Notes: a model not told the origin generated them from the sequence alone. A stretch of 64,000 nt of DNA from Yersinia vastinensis (GCF_902726565.1 NZ_CACVAF010000001.1:372001-436000); one strand, 5' to 3'. Shown: positions 1 through 10,748, counted from the first letter of the stretch. Program-made: numbers and translations.

Positions 1-1506
1 TGGCTGAAAACGTGTGTGCAAAATACCGATAGCGAGGCTTTGCTTCGGCTATTGCGTAGCCCCGCAGCCCCAATAGTGTTAGTCGCAAAGCCGCTGATTA
101 GCCCACTCAGTACATTAGTTGCCCCCATGCTGCCAGAAATTGGTGTGATGTTACCCGCTAATCCACTACAACATTTGTTGCTGCAACAAGCCGCTCGTCC
201 ATTGGTTATGACCTCCGGCAATGGTAGCGGCAAACCCCCGGCACTCAGTAATGAGCAAGCTCTAAGTGCGTTAAGTGATATTGCCGACCATTGGTTGCTG
301 CACGACAGAGAAATTGTGCAGCGTGCTGACGATTCGCTGGTGCGCTTCACACCCAGTGGCGCTGAAATGCTGCGCCGTGCCAGAGGTTTTGTGCCGGATG
401 CTTTCGAGCTACCCCCAGGCTTTAGCCGGCAACCCGCTATTCTGGCGCTAGGCGCCGACATGAAAAATACTTTTTGCCTGCTGCGTGACCGCAATGCTGT
501 GTTGAGTCAGCATTTGGGCGACTTGGCTGATAGTGATATCGCACAACAACAGCAGCAGTTATTAACGTTATTTTGCGACATTTATCATTTCACACCACAG
601 GCGGTGGTGGTGGATGCACACCCCGGGTATGTCAGCCATCAATTGGGTAACGCGTTGGCCTCACAGCAGAATATTCCTTGCATGGAGGTGTTGCATCATC
701 ACGCACATTTGGTGACATGTCTGGCAGAGCATGGCTGGCCGCGCGAGGGGGGAGCAGTGATTGGTCTCGCACTGGATGGGTTGGGATATGGTGCAAATGG
801 TCAATTGTGGGGTGGTGAATGTTTACGCGTAGATTATGTGAATTGTGAATATATTGGTGGTCTGCCTGCGGTGGCATTGCCCGGAGGAGATCTGGCTTCT
901 CGTCAGCCGTGGCGCAATTTATTGGCGCAGTTACAGCGTTTTGTTCCGGCGGGGCAAAACGTACCCGAAGCCGCCGCCATTCCACAACCGCAGGGTGAGA
1001 TCCTTGCGCGGGCCATTGAGCGAGGAATTAATACTCCACTGGCTTCTTCGGCCGGTCGACTCTTTGATGCAGTAGCGGCGGCACTGAATATTGTGCCACA
1101 CACCATCAGTTGGGAGGGGGAGGCGGCTTGTCAGTTAGAGGCACTGGCATGGCAAAGTACCAGAAGCGTTCCTCCTGTCACACTGCCGCTGCACGGTAAT
1201 CAACTGGATTTAGCCACGTTCTGGCAGCAATGGTTGGCTTACGATGCGGCACCGGCAGAGCGCGCTTATGCTTTCCACTTTGCCTTAGCACAGGGCTTTG
1301 CCTCCTTGGCTCGTCAGGCTGCGCAAGGCTCTGGTATTGATACCATTGCTTTCTCGGGGGGGGTATTACATAACCAACTACTGCGCGAATTATTATGTGA
1401 ACAACTGCATGATTTCCAGCTCTTGATACCACAGCGTTTACCTGCGGGTGATGGAGGGCTATCGCTAGGGCAGGCTCTGATTGCTGCCGCCCGTGGAATA
1501 ACATAA
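1..1506 (+). CDS. hypF: Carbamoyltransferase HypF, C-terminal part (cut by window edge)
   Basis: HypF uses carbamoyl phosphate to build the cyanide ligands of [NiFe]-hydrogenases, passing a carbamoyl group to HypE. The reading frame is open from base 1, so the gene enters from the left. About 501 residues are visible of the roughly 750 usual for the family; the acylphosphatase domain, the zinc fingers and the start of the YrdC-like domain lie outside. Visible are the rest of the YrdC-like domain (LMLPANPL-like region, TSGNGSG) and then a Kae1-like domain with [20 protein letters not shown] and [12 protein letters not shown], the family's metal and nucleotide motifs. The GTG at base 16 is not the real start. 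thiM begins 42 bases downstream on the same strand. Confidence 0.93.
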   Translation, partial: WLKTCVQNTDSEALLRLLRSPAAPIVLVAKPLISPLSTLVAPMLPEIGVMLPANPLQHLLLQQAARPLVMTSGNGSGKPPALSNEQALSALSDIADHWLLHDREIVQRADDSLVRFTPSGAEMLRRARGFVPDAFELPPGFSRQPAILALGADMKNTFCLLRDRNAVLSQHLGDLADSDIAQQQQQLLTLFCDIYHFTPQAVVVDAHPGYVSHQLGNALASQQNIPCMEVLHHHAHLVTCLAEHGWPREGGAVIGLALDGLGYGANGQLWGGECLRVDYVNCEYIGGLPAVALPGGDLASRQPWRNLLAQLQRFVPAGQNVPEAAAIPQPQGEILARAIERGINTPLASSAGRLFDAVAAALNIVPHTISWEGEAACQLEALAWQSTRSVPPVTLPLHGNQLDLATFWQQWLAYDAAPAERAYAFHFALAQGFASLARQAAQGSGIDTIAFSGGVLHNQLLRELLCEQLHDFQLLIPQRLPAGDGGLSLGQALIAAARGIT

Positions 1507-1548
1507 GGTTGCTTATTATATTTGTCTCATTTATGGGCGGGAGACCAC

Positions 1549-2361
1549 ATGCATACCCTTCACTCTGACCATTCTCGTGCTCCGGCGTTATTCCCTGATG
1601 CGTTGGCGACGGCCTGTTTACAACAATTTCATACTACGCCGCCCTTGGTTCACTGCCTGACCAATGAAGTGGTGCAGTCTTTTACGGCCAATGTGCTGCT
1701 GGCGTTAGGGGCCTTTCCTGCGATGGTAGTGGAACCTGAAGAAGCAGGGCAATTCAGCACAATGGCCAATGCGTTGTTGATCAATATTGGTACTCTGCAT
1801 CAATCGCGAGCAGAATCCATGTTGGCTGCTATTGCGGCGGCCAATCACGCAACCACGCCATGGGTGCTGGATCCGGTTGCCGTCGGTGGGCTGAGGTATC
1901 GTACCGATTTCGCCCGTCATTTATTGACGCTTAAACCGGCCGCCATACGCGGCAATGCATCCGAAATCATGGCATTGAGTGGCATGGCGACCATGGGGCG
2001 CGGCGTTGACAGTCTGGACACGTCATTGGCTGCTTTGCCCGCCGCTCGTCAGTTGGCGCAGCAGATTCAGACGGTGGTTGCGGTGACCGGAGAGGTGGAT
2101 TACATCACCGATGGTCAACGAGATTTTGCCGTGGAGGGGGGCGATCAACTGATGACCCGCGTGGTTGGCACCGGTTGTGCTCTGTCTGCGGTAGTGGCGG
2201 CGTTTTGTGCTCTGGAGGGAGATCGATTGCATCATGTCGCGACAGCGTGCCGAATAATGTCTCATGTTGGTGGGCAGGTTTCTCAGCATGTCGCCGGGCC
2301 GGGGAGTTTTATTCCGGCATTTCTTGATGGTCTTTATCAATTGAAAACGATCGGTATTTAG
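1549..2361 (+). CDS. thiM: Hydroxyethylthiazole kinase ThiM
   Basis: ThiM phosphorylates 4-methyl-5-(2-hydroxyethyl)thiazole, a salvage step that feeds thiamin phosphate synthesis. The 270-residue product shows the ribokinase-like signatures of the family: VHCLTNEVV near the N-terminus, VLDPVAVG in the middle, RGNASEI, and the anion-hole/catalytic [11 protein letters not shown] chose the ATG at 1549 because GGGAG at 1539-1543 lies 5 bases upstream; a TTG at 1522 would add nine residues but has no comparable ribosome site. It follows hypF by 42 bases without a terminator and may be read with it. There is no room for a TPP riboswitch directly in front, and thiD/thiE are not adjacent. Confidence 0.95.
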   Translation: MHTLHSDHSRAPALFPDALATACLQQFHTTPPLVHCLTNEVVQSFTANVLLALGAFPAMVVEPEEAGQFSTMANALLINIGTLHQSRAESMLAAIAAANHATTPWVLDPVAVGGLRYRTDFARHLLTLKPAAIRGNASEIMALSGMATMGRGVDSLDTSLAALPAARQLAQQIQTVVAVTGEVDYITDGQRDFAVEGGDQLMTRVVGTGCALSAVVAAFCALEGDRLHHVATACRIMSHVGGQVSQHVAGPGSFIPAFLDGLYQLKTIGI

Positions 2362-2569
2362 TTTTTTCCTGATTTAATCCCCTTTCTGCTACGTTTTGAC
2401 TCTCAGATTAAATTTAATTTATGGCCTCTGCGGAGGCTTAAATTATATCCAGCAAATAATTTGCCATGGTTTAGAATTGAAATGGAGAGCACTCTCATTC
2501 TTTGGTCTTCCCGGTCTTTTTCTGCATTCCTGTTTTTTAGGTCCCTAATAAACATAAAGGAAAAAAACA

Positions 2570-3241
2570 ATGAATCTTCTGAAAGGTTATAAAATAGCGG
2601 TGCTTTTTGCCGTCGGGATATTAGTGGCAGGATGCGCCTCAAAAGTAACAACCAGTGCACAGTTTTCTGGTTTCTTAGCTGATTACAGTAAGTTACAAGA
2701 AACGGAATCCGCCAGTGGTCAAAAAGTACTGCGCTGGGTTGCACCTGATTTTAATGTGAATAACTATACTGGTGTTTATTATACACCGTTAGTCTATTAC
2801 CCTCGTTCGACACCAACTCAGCGTGTAAGTCAGAAAACATTAGATCAAGTTTTAGCTTACGCGAATAAAAAACTTGAAGCGGCTTTTAGCCAACAATTAC
2901 CTCTGGTTAATTCACCGAAAAGGCCGAATACATTAATTGTTCGTGCGGCAATTACGGCTGTTTCTGCTGAGACTAAAGATATTCAAGTGTATGAAGTGGT
3001 TCCTATCGCCGCTGTTATCGCTGGCACTATGGCGGCCACGGGGAATCGTACTCAGCATACTGCGCTCTATCTAGAAGTGCAGGTGATTGACTCGAATACG
3101 GGTAAACCGGTCATCGTGGTCGTGCGTAAAGCGTATGGTAAAGATATCAGTAACAGTAATACGCCAATTACAGCGGATGACGTGAAGAGTACCGTCGATG
3201 GATTGGTCTATGACATTGTTAACTTTAGAGCCAAGAGCTAA
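2570..3241 (+). CDS. DUF3313-type lipoprotein, function unknown
   Basis: A 223-residue exported protein with a hydrophobic signal and a lipobox LVAGC that places the lipidated cysteine at residue 22. The rest matches my memory of the DUF3313 family of enterobacterial lipoproteins: an alternating beta-rich region with paired tyrosines (YTGVYYTPLVYY), a central Ala/Val hydrophobic stretch (VPIAAVIAGTMAA) and a C-terminal conserved region. No enzymatic motif is visible. The residue after the cysteine is Ala, so outer-membrane sorting is expected. An AAAGGAAA ribosome site precedes the ATG. A 208-base gap separates it from thiM, so it is probably its own unit, ending at the strong hairpin at 3263-3312. 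Confidence 0.75.
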   Translation: MNLLKGYKIAVLFAVGILVAGCASKVTTSAQFSGFLADYSKLQETESASGQKVLRWVAPDFNVNNYTGVYYTPLVYYPRSTPTQRVSQKTLDQVLAYANKKLEAAFSQQLPLVNSPKRPNTLIVRAAITAVSAETKDIQVYEVVPIAAVIAGTMAATGNRTQHTALYLEVQVIDSNTGKPVIVVVRKAYGKDISNSNTPITADDVKSTVDGLVYDIVNFRAKS

Positions 3242-3262
3242 TTAACTCGTCAATATCTTGCT

Positions 3263-3312
3263 ACCGCCGCGCCTCTCACCGTTATTGTTCCAGAGGCGTG
3301 GCGGTATTTTCT
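3263..3312. terminator. Bidirectional terminator between lipoprotein and GGDEF-EAL genes
   Basis: Inverted repeat with 14-base arms (3263-3276 and 3292-3305, one mismatch, 15-base loop), followed by ATTTTCTTG on the plus strand. It lies between two convergent genes and can end both transcripts. Confidence 0.8.
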
Positions 3313-3316
3313 TGTG

Positions 3317-5881
3317 TTATTCACCGTAATGGGCATTTCGGATAAGCACCGATAACTCATTTAATCTCATAGGCTTGCCTAAGAAATAACCTTGAACTTC
3401 ATCACACATGAGCGTTTGCAACTGCCCAAGTTGTTCTGCGGTTTCTACCCCTTCGGCCGTGACCGTCATTGATAATGCATGGCCGAGGTTGATAATACCC
3501 TCCACAATCGATTGGCCCTCATGTGACTCTGCCAGTTCGTCAGTAAAACTCTTATCAATTTTCAGGCCATCGAACGGGAAGCGACGCAGATAATTCAGTG
3601 ATGAATATCCCGTACCAAAATCATCCATCGACAAACGCACTCCAAGGGTTTTCAAGGCCATCATGGTTTTAAATGCGCCGTCAGCGTCTTCAATCATTAT
3701 CCGTTCAGTGATTTCCAATTCCAGCCGATGGCTGGGTAACCCGGTAAGCAGCAGAACTTGTCGCACTCGCTCGATCAAACGCTGGCTGCGAAATTCAATG
3801 GCAGAAATATTGACAGAAACAATCAGCGACGGAGGCCATGTCGATGCATCTTGGCAGGCTTGTAACATGGTCCAGTCACTTATCGAGGTGATAAGCCCAG
3901 TTTCTTCAGCCAAGGCAATAAACTGATCGGGCATGAGTAACCCTAGAACGGGGTGATTCCAACGTACCAAAGCCTCGGCTCCAGTCAGTTGCGTCCCCTC
4001 GATACGATAACGCGGCTGATAATAAAGACTAAATTCATTATGTTTGACGGCTTGGCGTAAAAATCGCTCCAGTTCGCTGCGTTGCATCAAACGGTCATTC
4101 ATTTCACTGGAGTAGAAGCTCCAGCGGTTGCGACCGCTATTTTTAGCGTCATACATCGCAATATCTGCGAAGCGGAGTAGCTCCTCGGCATGCATGGAAT
4201 CTTGTGGTGCCAGAGCAATACCGATGCTGGCACCGATATAAATATCCTGACCATTAATAACATAAGGGCTTTCAATTCGGGCAATAACACGGGCGCAGAG
4301 CTGTTCAATTTCTTTGATTGAAGCCAGTCCGGTAATAATCAGAATGAATTCATCGCCCCCCTGACGGGCCACTAAGTCTTGGTCGCGCAAGCAACTTCTC
4401 AAACGTTCAGAGACCTGATGTAGCACCAAATCGCCTGTAACATGCCCATAGGTATCATTGACTGGCTTAAACTTATCCAAGTCAACATTAAGAATAACCA
4501 ATGGGTGTGGAGATGCGGCCAGATTGCGTAATTTACTTTCCAAAAACTCCTTCATTCGTAGGCGGTTAGGTAAACCTGTCAACACATCATGCAAAGAAAG
4601 ATGCTGAATACGTTCCTGTGCTTCTATTTCTCGGGTGATGTCGGATGCCGTGCCGCGAAAACCAATAATTTTGTCATCTTTGATAATCGGTTTGGCATAG
4701 ATACGGCAGATGTGTTTATCCCCCTTGGCAGAGAAATAAGTGCATTGCAGTTCATTGCGGGATTCGGTCTGATGGGTGTACTGCAACCAAGAACGCAGAG
4801 GAATAACGTCACAATTCAACAAAATATCCAGGTTGCGCCCTAACCACTGCTCCACACTTAGCCCGGTGATGGTTAAAAATCGTTGGGATAAATAAGTAAT
4901 TCGCAGGTCAGCATCAGTTTCCCATAACCAGTCGGTTGCAGCTTCCGCAACATGGCGAAAGCGTTCTTCACTGGCAATTAATGCTGACCTGTTTTCATCG
5001 GCCACTCGAGCCCCAGACATGGCTCGCCGCAGTACTAACCAGCCACTTAATCCCAGAATCATGGCAACCAGTGCCAAGAGCGGGAGTAATATGTTGAGAA
5101 GCTGTGCCCCCGGCATATCTTGGCTCCAATGTAAGGTTAACTTACTGTTATCACTGGAAGATAAAGGGAATGAGGGACTGGAAGAAAAATCTTTTTTGTC
5201 TCGTGGGGTGCGTAGTTGATGAATACCGTAATCTTCACCCAGAGCATTCAGCTCGGCCTGTGTCAGAAGATCGACAAACACCAAGACTGACGGCGCGCCT
5301 GACACGGATTTAACGCGCGGATCACTTCCCGTCGTTAATGCTGCCGCTGCAATGATGGCTGGTCGCCCGGCAACTTCGATAGTTTCAGTGGCGATAAACT
5401 CTGTTGCGGCTTGAGTACGCGCGGTATCAATTAAGGGCGTAATATCCTCGCTAAGCCAATCGGGTAGTGTGGTTTGTGTCAGCCGCCCATTGATGACGGA
5501 ATAACGGGTTTTGTTCTGCCCATCAACGACAAACACGCCTTCGTAATTAAAATCATTATAAAGTGATGGCCCCAGATTTTGGCTGACATAAGCCCACTCA
5601 GGGTCAACTTTTACATGCAAATGTTCATACGCATCGCCCCAAAAAGCATTGTCTTTTATTCTGCTCTTGATTGCGCTTTGGTGCATTTCCCATGCTTTCT
5701 CAACGAGAAAACGGCTTTGGGAGATTGCTCGTTCGTTGAGTTGTGAGGCGATGTAGATAATACCGACCGCCGCAATAATGATGGTCGCCCCAACTAACAG
5801 GGCCATGGCTTGCAAAGTTTGCTTTGCAAAGAAAACATTTTCCCCTCTTGTCCGCGATTCTTGCGGCTTGGAGTCTGTCAT
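3317..5881 (-). CDS. Membrane GGDEF-EAL protein with CHASE4 and PAS domains
   Basis: A bifunctional-type cyclic di-GMP enzyme of 854 residues. Order: short cytoplasmic N-terminus, TM helix (about 20-43), periplasmic CHASE4-like sensor, second TM helix (about 260-285), PAS domain, GGDEF domain, EAL domain. GGDEF is intact (RQGGDEF), with an RxxD inhibitory site (RDQD) exactly five residues before it. EAL is also complete: GAEALVRW, SVNISAIEF, LEITER, MDDFGTGYSSL, LKIDKSF and TAEGVET all carry the expected metal and catalytic residues. Both activities are therefore possible; which dominates cannot be told from sequence. The ATG at 5881 is preferred because AAGGG precedes it; a TTG at 5929 has no such site. 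Apparently monocistronic. Confidence 0.93.
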   Translation of the reverse strand: MTDSKPQESRTRGENVFFAKQTLQAMALLVGATIIIAAVGIIYIASQLNERAISQSRFLVEKAWEMHQSAIKSRIKDNAFWGDAYEHLHVKVDPEWAYVSQNLGPSLYNDFNYEGVFVVDGQNKTRYSVINGRLTQTTLPDWLSEDITPLIDTARTQAATEFIATETIEVAGRPAIIAAAALTTGSDPRVKSVSGAPSVLVFVDLLTQAELNALGEDYGIHQLRTPRDKKDFSSSPSFPLSSSDNSKLTLHWSQDMPGAQLLNILLPLLALVAMILGLSGWLVLRRAMSGARVADENRSALIASEERFRHVAEAATDWLWETDADLRITYLSQRFLTITGLSVEQWLGRNLDILLNCDVIPLRSWLQYTHQTESRNELQCTYFSAKGDKHICRIYAKPIIKDDKIIGFRGTASDITREIEAQERIQHLSLHDVLTGLPNRLRMKEFLESKLRNLAASPHPLVILNVDLDKFKPVNDTYGHVTGDLVLHQVSERLRSCLRDQDLVARQGGDEFILIITGLASIKEIEQLCARVIARIESPYVINGQDIYIGASIGIALAPQDSMHAEELLRFADIAMYDAKNSGRNRWSFYSSEMNDRLMQRSELERFLRQAVKHNEFSLYYQPRYRIEGTQLTGAEALVRWNHPVLGLLMPDQFIALAEETGLITSISDWTMLQACQDASTWPPSLIVSVNISAIEFRSQRLIERVRQVLLLTGLPSHRLELEITERIMIEDADGAFKTMMALKTLGVRLSMDDFGTGYSSLNYLRRFPFDGLKIDKSFTDELAESHEGQSIVEGIINLGHALSMTVTAEGVETAEQLGQLQTLMCDEVQGYFLGKPMRLNELSVLIRNAHYGE

Positions 5882-6262
5882 AGTGAATTCCCTTAGACCT
5901 TTTGCATTTGGGTCAACTTGCAACGCCAATCACATGGGGTGTCGTTCTTACAAAATTCGGGCTGATATTAAGTATTATAGAAATATTTATTTAATCAGCA
6001 GGAAGTGAAGACTCTGAGGCAATCTAAACTAACATAACTCCGTCAAATTATAATTTGAGCTTAGGATAATTTAATGTTTTGTTGCGATTTTTTCATCAAA
6101 ACAAAAAGAATAGGAATAAATTTAGCCAATGCCTACCCTATTATTGCCAATATGTGATGGATCTATTCTTGTGGTGAAACAGAGATGAGAAGTTAAGCGG
6201 AGAAATGATCGTGGGGAATGATTACCTGCCATTGCTCTGATCGGGCAATGACAGGTGAGGTG
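5882..6262. other. Intergenic region between GGDEF-EAL gene and ttdT
   Basis: 381 bases with no convincing gene. The right end holds an imperfect 12-base inverted repeat (6224-6235 with 6245-6256, one mismatch) just after the ttdT stop. It could end the ttd transcript, but it lacks a T run on either strand. The left part is AT-rich and must contain the promoter of the GGDEF-EAL gene. Confidence 0.6.
6224..6256 (-). terminator. Hairpin downstream of ttdT, possible terminator
   Basis: Arms ACCTGCCATTGC and GCAATGACAGGT pair with one mismatch around a 9-base loop, 7 bases past the ttdT stop codon. No T tract follows on the minus strand, so it may be a transcript-end stabiliser rather than an intrinsic terminator. 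Confidence 0.45.
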
Positions 6263-7723
6263 TTAGATAACTAAAGGCATCCAAATTAATCCGGTTAATA
6301 GCAGCAATACCAAGAACAGCACGCCAAATATTGCGCCTAAACGCCAATAATCGGCAGTCGGCAAATAGCCACTACCATAATAGATAGGGCTAGGACCTGT
6401 TGCATATGGTGTGGTAATACTGCTCAACCCGATGGCAGCGCCAATCATAAGACTAAATGTCAATAACGGTATTTCGGGGATCACTAATGCAGCAGCCAAC
6501 ATCATGGGCGCTAATGCTGAAGTATAAGCTGTTGCACTGGCAAAGAAATAACGTAAACCATAAAAGATAGTGACCAGCAAAATCATAATGGCGGTGGGTG
6601 AGAACCCTGATAGGCTGCCAGCAATGTGATGTCCAAACCAAGAGATAAAGCCGGTTTGGTTTAACCCTGTAGCCAGAGCAATCAAGGATGCCAGCCAGAA
6701 GAAGACACTCCAGGCTGATTTATTGCTAATAATATCGTCCCAAGTAATCACTTTGGTCAGTAGCATCACAGCGACAACGGAATATCCCACCATGGCGGCA
6801 TCAATAAAGTCAGAGCCGAAGATCCATAACACCAGTGCCGTAATCATCAGCCCCAGCATTATTTTTTCACGCCGACACAGTGGCCCCATGATTTCTAGTT
6901 CTTTTTTGGCCCATTCAGGTACTTGATTGCCTTGCTTAATTTCTGGTGGATAAAGTACATAGGTGAGCCACGGCACGAGAATAACCAATAAGATGCTCAA
7001 TGGCAGCATACCGATAAACCACGTCCCCCAAGATAGCGCCACATCTGACGAGGACTTGAGTAAACCGACTAATAGCAAGTTTGGGGCCATAGCCGTTAAA
7101 AATATGGAGCTGGTGACACAATCTGCACTGATCCCCATCCACATGATATACGACCCAATTTTTCGTATTCCGGGAGTATTGGGCTGTGAATCATAAAGTG
7201 GCGGTAAGTTACGGATAATCGGGTAGATTATCCCCGCACCTCGCGCCGAGTTAGACGGTGTAACGGGGGCCAAGAGTAGTTCTGAGAACATAATGGCATA
7301 CCCTAGAAACAGGGTTTTATGTCCCATTTTCTTGACTAACAACAGAGCGATACGGCGGCCTAATCCTGTTTTTTCATAACCCGTTCCAAACATAAATGCC
7401 GCGAATATCAACCAGATAACCGAGTTTGAAAAACCGGAAACCACCCAAGAGAGTGCTTTCGACGTATATTTGAAACCGGGTTCAGCTAGTTGTTCAGGGC
7501 TGTAAAGCAACCAAGGAGAGAGCACGCCGATAATAGCCAAGCCGGTCATTGCCACAACCGCACCCGGCACAGGTTCTAAAATTAAGCCAACAATAACACC
7601 AAAGAAAATAGCGAAATAAAGCCATGCGTGTTCAGGTAATCCACTGGGTGAAGGAAATAAAGCGATAATAATCGCCACTGCTATGGGCGTTAATAATCGC
7701 CATGACAAATTTAACTTTGCCAT
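6263..7723 (-). CDS. ttdT: L-tartrate/succinate antiporter TtdT
   Basis: A 486-residue inner-membrane carrier of the DASS/CitT family. It is very close to E. coli TtdT as I remember it, for example LEPVPGAVVAMTG, GFSNSVIWLIFAAFMFGTGYE-like and APVTPSNSARGAGI segments, and the C-terminal TPYATGPSPIYYGSGY. It imports L-tartrate in exchange for succinate during anaerobic tartrate fermentation. About 12 membrane helices are apparent. It is the third gene after ttdA and ttdB on the same strand, the same order as in E. coli, and is separated from ttdB by a 51-base gap that contains a strong hairpin. Confidence 0.95.
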   Translation of the reverse strand: MAKLNLSWRLLTPIAVAIIIALFPSPSGLPEHAWLYFAIFFGVIVGLILEPVPGAVVAMTGLAIIGVLSPWLLYSPEQLAEPGFKYTSKALSWVVSGFSNSVIWLIFAAFMFGTGYEKTGLGRRIALLLVKKMGHKTLFLGYAIMFSELLLAPVTPSNSARGAGIIYPIIRNLPPLYDSQPNTPGIRKIGSYIMWMGISADCVTSSIFLTAMAPNLLLVGLLKSSSDVALSWGTWFIGMLPLSILLVILVPWLTYVLYPPEIKQGNQVPEWAKKELEIMGPLCRREKIMLGLMITALVLWIFGSDFIDAAMVGYSVVAVMLLTKVITWDDIISNKSAWSVFFWLASLIALATGLNQTGFISWFGHHIAGSLSGFSPTAIMILLVTIFYGLRYFFASATAYTSALAPMMLAAALVIPEIPLLTFSLMIGAAIGLSSITTPYATGPSPIYYGSGYLPTADYWRLGAIFGVLFLVLLLLTGLIWMPLVI

Positions 7724-7746
7724 AGTCAGATCCTTTTATGAATAAA

Positions 7747-7763
7747 GGAGGGGTAGCCCCTCC
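7747..7763 (-). terminator. Perfect hairpin between ttdB and ttdT
   Basis: GGAGGGG, TAG, CCCCTCC: a perfect 7-bp GC-rich stem with a 3-base loop, followed on the minus strand by TTTATTC. It resembles a weak intrinsic terminator placed inside the operon and could lower transporter expression relative to the dehydratase. Confidence 0.6.
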
Positions 7764-7774
7764 GGTTATCATTA

Positions 7775-8380
7775 TTATTTAATATAATGAACATGTTCAC
7801 AGATTTCATCGACAATAGCGTCGCGTTTTTCAGCAAACAATTTTTTATTGGCTTCAATAAGATTATTACCATGGGTGTCGATAGACACGATTAGTGGCCC
7901 AAAATCTTTCACTCGGCAGACCCACAGTGATTCCGGCATACCTAATTCCGTCCAATGGACTTCTTCTATTTCCTCGACTTGTGTTGCAGCTAATACTGCA
8001 CATCCTGCCGGGAAAATAGCATGCAACGCTTTATGTGTTTTACAGCCTTCTTCAGTATTTGGTCCCATGCCACCTTTACCGACAATTAATTTAACCCCCG
8101 TCTGCTCAATAAACTCTTTTTCAAAACTTTCCATTCGCATACTGGTGGTTGGGCCAATTGAGATCATTTCCCATTTATCACCATTCTTTTTGACAATTGG
8201 CCCAGCATGGAAAATAGCTTTACCTCGTAAATCAAATGGGATCTCACGTTTTAATTCGATAAGGCGGCGATGACAAACATCGCGACATGTCACCAATGTG
8301 CCATTGAGATAAATAACATCGCCGGCTTTAATATCCACCAGATCTTCATCTTTAATTGGTGTTGTTAATACTTTTTTCAT
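7775..8380 (-). CDS. ttdB: L(+)-tartrate dehydratase beta subunit
   Basis: TtdB is the small subunit of the oxygen-sensitive iron-sulfur enzyme that dehydrates L-tartrate to oxaloacetate. It has 201 residues, the usual length, with fumarase C-terminal-domain motifs: AGDVIYLNG near the N-terminus, [24 protein letters not shown] and the [11 protein letters not shown] region that shapes the active site. Its ATG overlaps the ttdA stop by 4 bases (ATGA), so the two subunits are translationally coupled. Confidence 0.96.
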   Translation of the reverse strand: MKKVLTTPIKDEDLVDIKAGDVIYLNGTLVTCRDVCHRRLIELKREIPFDLRGKAIFHAGPIVKKNGDKWEMISIGPTTSMRMESFEKEFIEQTGVKLIVGKGGMGPNTEEGCKTHKALHAIFPAGCAVLAATQVEEIEEVHWTELGMPESLWVCRVKDFGPLIVSIDTHGNNLIEANKKLFAEKRDAIVDEICEHVHYIK

Positions 8381-9288
8381 AATTGGTCACCTCGGGTATG
8401 GGAGATGCTCTCGAACGTTAAATCTTGCTGAACCAACAGGGTTCCGCGGCGGTGTGCCCAGCAACCAGTGGAGACGGCAACACCAATTGTCGATGGGTGA
8501 CGCGCTGCTGACTCAATATGAACCCCCATAACGGAGGCCTTCCCAGTTAATCCCTGTGGCCCAATACCAAGTTTATTCAGCCCTTCTTCCAGACGGCGCT
8601 CTAAATCAGCAGCAATAGGATTTGGATGATGGCTCCCAATTGGGCGTAATACAGCTTTACGTGATAATACGGCGGCGGTTTCTACCGAGGTGGCAATACC
8701 GACGCCAACCAGCACCGGCGGGCAGGCATTGACAGCCAGTGTTGAAATATTTTCAAAGACAAATTTCACCACTCCTTCGTATCCTTCGGATGGCATAAGC
8801 ACTTTAGAGCGACCGGGTAAAGTGCAGCCTCCTCCAGCCATATACACTTCGATTTCTGCGTGGGTAGCATTGGGGAGAATATCCCAGGTCACCCAAGGAA
8901 CACCGCTACCGGTATTATTACCGGTATTGATCTCATCAAATATTTCGACCGCATTATGTCGCAATGGCGCTTTTATTGTGGCTTGCTGTACAGCGGCCTT
9001 TAAAATATTTTGTAATTCACTCAATAATGGGAAGTTAGTACCAACTTTGACATAAAACATTATCTCGCCTGTGTCCTGACAGGCTGGGCGATTCAGTTTT
9101 ATGGCCTTTTCCATATTATCGAACATGGTATGGTAAATAATCTTTGCCATGCCCTCATTTTCTAATTCTCGAAGCTGTTTTAATTTATCAACAACATCGT
9201 CTGGCATGCGAGTAGATATCATTGCGGTAAAATCGGCAATAATATCGGTAAGTTTGGTGACTGCATCGCTTTGCTCAATTATGCTCAT
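8377..9288 (-). CDS. ttdA: L(+)-tartrate dehydratase alpha subunit
   Basis: TtdA is the large, [4Fe-4S]-binding subunit that works with TtdB to convert L-tartrate to oxaloacetate. The 303-residue product has the three class-I fumarase-type cysteines expected to hold the cluster, in [17 protein letters not shown] and STGCWAHRR contexts, plus [10 protein letters not shown] and [15 protein letters not shown] ribosome site precedes the ATG. It is the first gene of ttdABT and diverges from ttdR across a 402-base regulatory region. The final product oxaloacetate would pass through malate and fumarate to succinate, which the partner antiporter exports. Confidence 0.96.
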   Translation of the reverse strand: MSIIEQSDAVTKLTDIIADFTAMISTRMPDDVVDKLKQLRELENEGMAKIIYHTMFDNMEKAIKLNRPACQDTGEIMFYVKVGTNFPLLSELQNILKAAVQQATIKAPLRHNAVEIFDEINTGNNTGSGVPWVTWDILPNATHAEIEVYMAGGGCTLPGRSKVLMPSEGYEGVVKFVFENISTLAVNACPPVLVGVGIATSVETAAVLSRKAVLRPIGSHHPNPIAADLERRLEEGLNKLGIGPQGLTGKASVMGVHIESAARHPSTIGVAVSTGCWAHRRGTLLVQQDLTFESISHTRGDQL

Positions 9289-9690
9289 GAATACTCTCCA
9301 GCATAAATAATGGCTGATACGCCATTAAATGATGACTAAATAAAGGTGTGCTTTATTTATTTTTTATCGCGCTACCGGCAGTGAAAACAAACTACCACAA
9401 AAATTGTGGATTATTTCGATTTTGAAGTGTGATTATTCAATTAACAAAACGTGAATTCTCTTTTTTTCTTTATAAAGCTGGGGTTAGCAAAATATGTCAT
9501 TTCCGTCAAAAATAAATAAATGACATAATGGCATCGTTGAGCAACAAATAAATAACAGAAAAACAACCAAAAGTTGCCAATCACAATAATTACGGTTATA
9601 GACATCAAAACTTTGTTGTTATTCATTGGTTGCATCAGGTCAGAAAGCGTTAAAGTAGCAATATCAATATTTCAATTCAGGAATAGCGTA
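9289..9690. promoter_or_regulatory. Divergent ttdA-ttdR control region
   Basis: 402 bases, AT-rich, with no convincing gene. It must hold the promoters of ttdABT (leftward) and ttdR (rightward) and the TtdR operator. AT-rich repeats of the form AAATAAATAA occur at about 9355 and 9512, but I cannot assign an operator by eye. Confidence 0.6.
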
Positions 9691-10599
9691 ATGAGTCTCG
9701 ATCACTATCCCTTACCTAAAGATTTGCAGGTATTAATCGCCGTGGTTAATAGTGGTAGTTTTCAGCTTGCGGCTGAAAGTTTGGGACAAACGCCGGCATT
9801 CGTGACCAAGCGTATTCAGCAGTTGGAATTACAGCTCGGCGTCAAGTTATTGCACCGCTCCTCTCGTGGAGTGGTACTGACAGAAACCGGTACACTGACC
9901 TACCAATCCGCTCTCGATATACTGGAGCGATTAACGGCACTGAAAAATGAAGTATCCCAGATAAAGGAGCAACCCTCCGGGAAAGTGCGCATTGGGTGTA
10001 GTTTTGGTTTTGGCCGTAACTATATTGCTCCCGCTATTATTGAGTTAATGGCCCGTTATCCTGACCTGCAAATTCATTTTGAGTTATTTGATAAACAGAT
10101 CGATTTGATTAAAGACCAGATTGATCTCGATATTCGGGTAAACGACGATATTTCGGAGAGTTATATCAGCCGGATGCTAACCAAAAATCAGCGAATTATT
10201 TGCGCATCACCTGAGTATTTAGCGCGGCAGGGTACTCCTACCACGCTTCATGAATTGCAGCAGCATGATTGTTTGTTTACTCAGGAGCGAGATCAGACAG
10301 TCGGCGTGTGGGAATTAGAAAGTAAGGAGGGCAAAAAGTCAGTCAAGATATCGGGACACCTCTCTTCTAACAGTGGCGAGATTGTTTTGCAGTGGGCGCT
10401 AAATGGCCGTGGCATTATGTTGCGCTCATTGTGGGATGTTGCTCCCCTATTACAGAATGGGACTTTGGTGCGAGTGATGCCTGAATATGCGCAAAGTGCC
10501 AATATCTGGGCGGTCTACCATACCCCCCTCTATTTCTCGGCCAAGCTGAGAGTTTGTGTTGAATTTTTTTCCAGTTACTTCCAGCGGGTATCATTTTAA
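9691..10599 (+). CDS. ttdR: LysR-family activator of tartrate utilisation, TtdR
   Basis: A 302-residue LysR-type regulator. The N-terminal winged helix-turn-helix (about residues 8-66: [21 protein letters not shown]) and the effector domain ([47 protein letters not shown]) match E. coli TtdR closely. TtdR activates ttdABT under anaerobic conditions with tartrate. An upstream in-frame start at 9574 would add 39 residues foreign to the family; the ATG at 9691 gives the usual length, with AGGA about 9 bases before it. Divergent from its target operon. Confidence 0.94.
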   Translation: MSLDHYPLPKDLQVLIAVVNSGSFQLAAESLGQTPAFVTKRIQQLELQLGVKLLHRSSRGVVLTETGTLTYQSALDILERLTALKNEVSQIKEQPSGKVRIGCSFGFGRNYIAPAIIELMARYPDLQIHFELFDKQIDLIKDQIDLDIRVNDDISESYISRMLTKNQRIICASPEYLARQGTPTTLHELQQHDCLFTQERDQTVGVWELESKEGKKSVKISGHLSSNSGEIVLQWALNGRGIMLRSLWDVAPLLQNGTLVRVMPEYAQSANIWAVYHTPLYFSAKLRVCVEFFSSYFQRVSF

Positions 10600-10748
10600 A
10601 TTAGCCATAATCTCTTGCTGTATCGACGACATTCAGTGCAATAGGAATTTTTGTCGCAAGACGTTAAAGTGACGCCAAAATATGACTAATCCCGCTAAAC
10701 TTATTAATGCCATACCCAACTTATTACCCCGCCGAGAGTAAGGAACAA

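Noticed and set aside
1507-1548. Possible TPP riboswitch before thiM
   Set aside because: The 42-base gap is too short, and none of the conserved THI-element segments is visible.
7848-8273. 141-residue frame opposite ttdB
   Set aside because: Shadow of ttdB; no independent coding evidence.
8690-9055. 121-residue frame opposite ttdA
   Set aside because: It lies wholly inside a well-supported gene on the other strand and has no family likeness or ribosome site.
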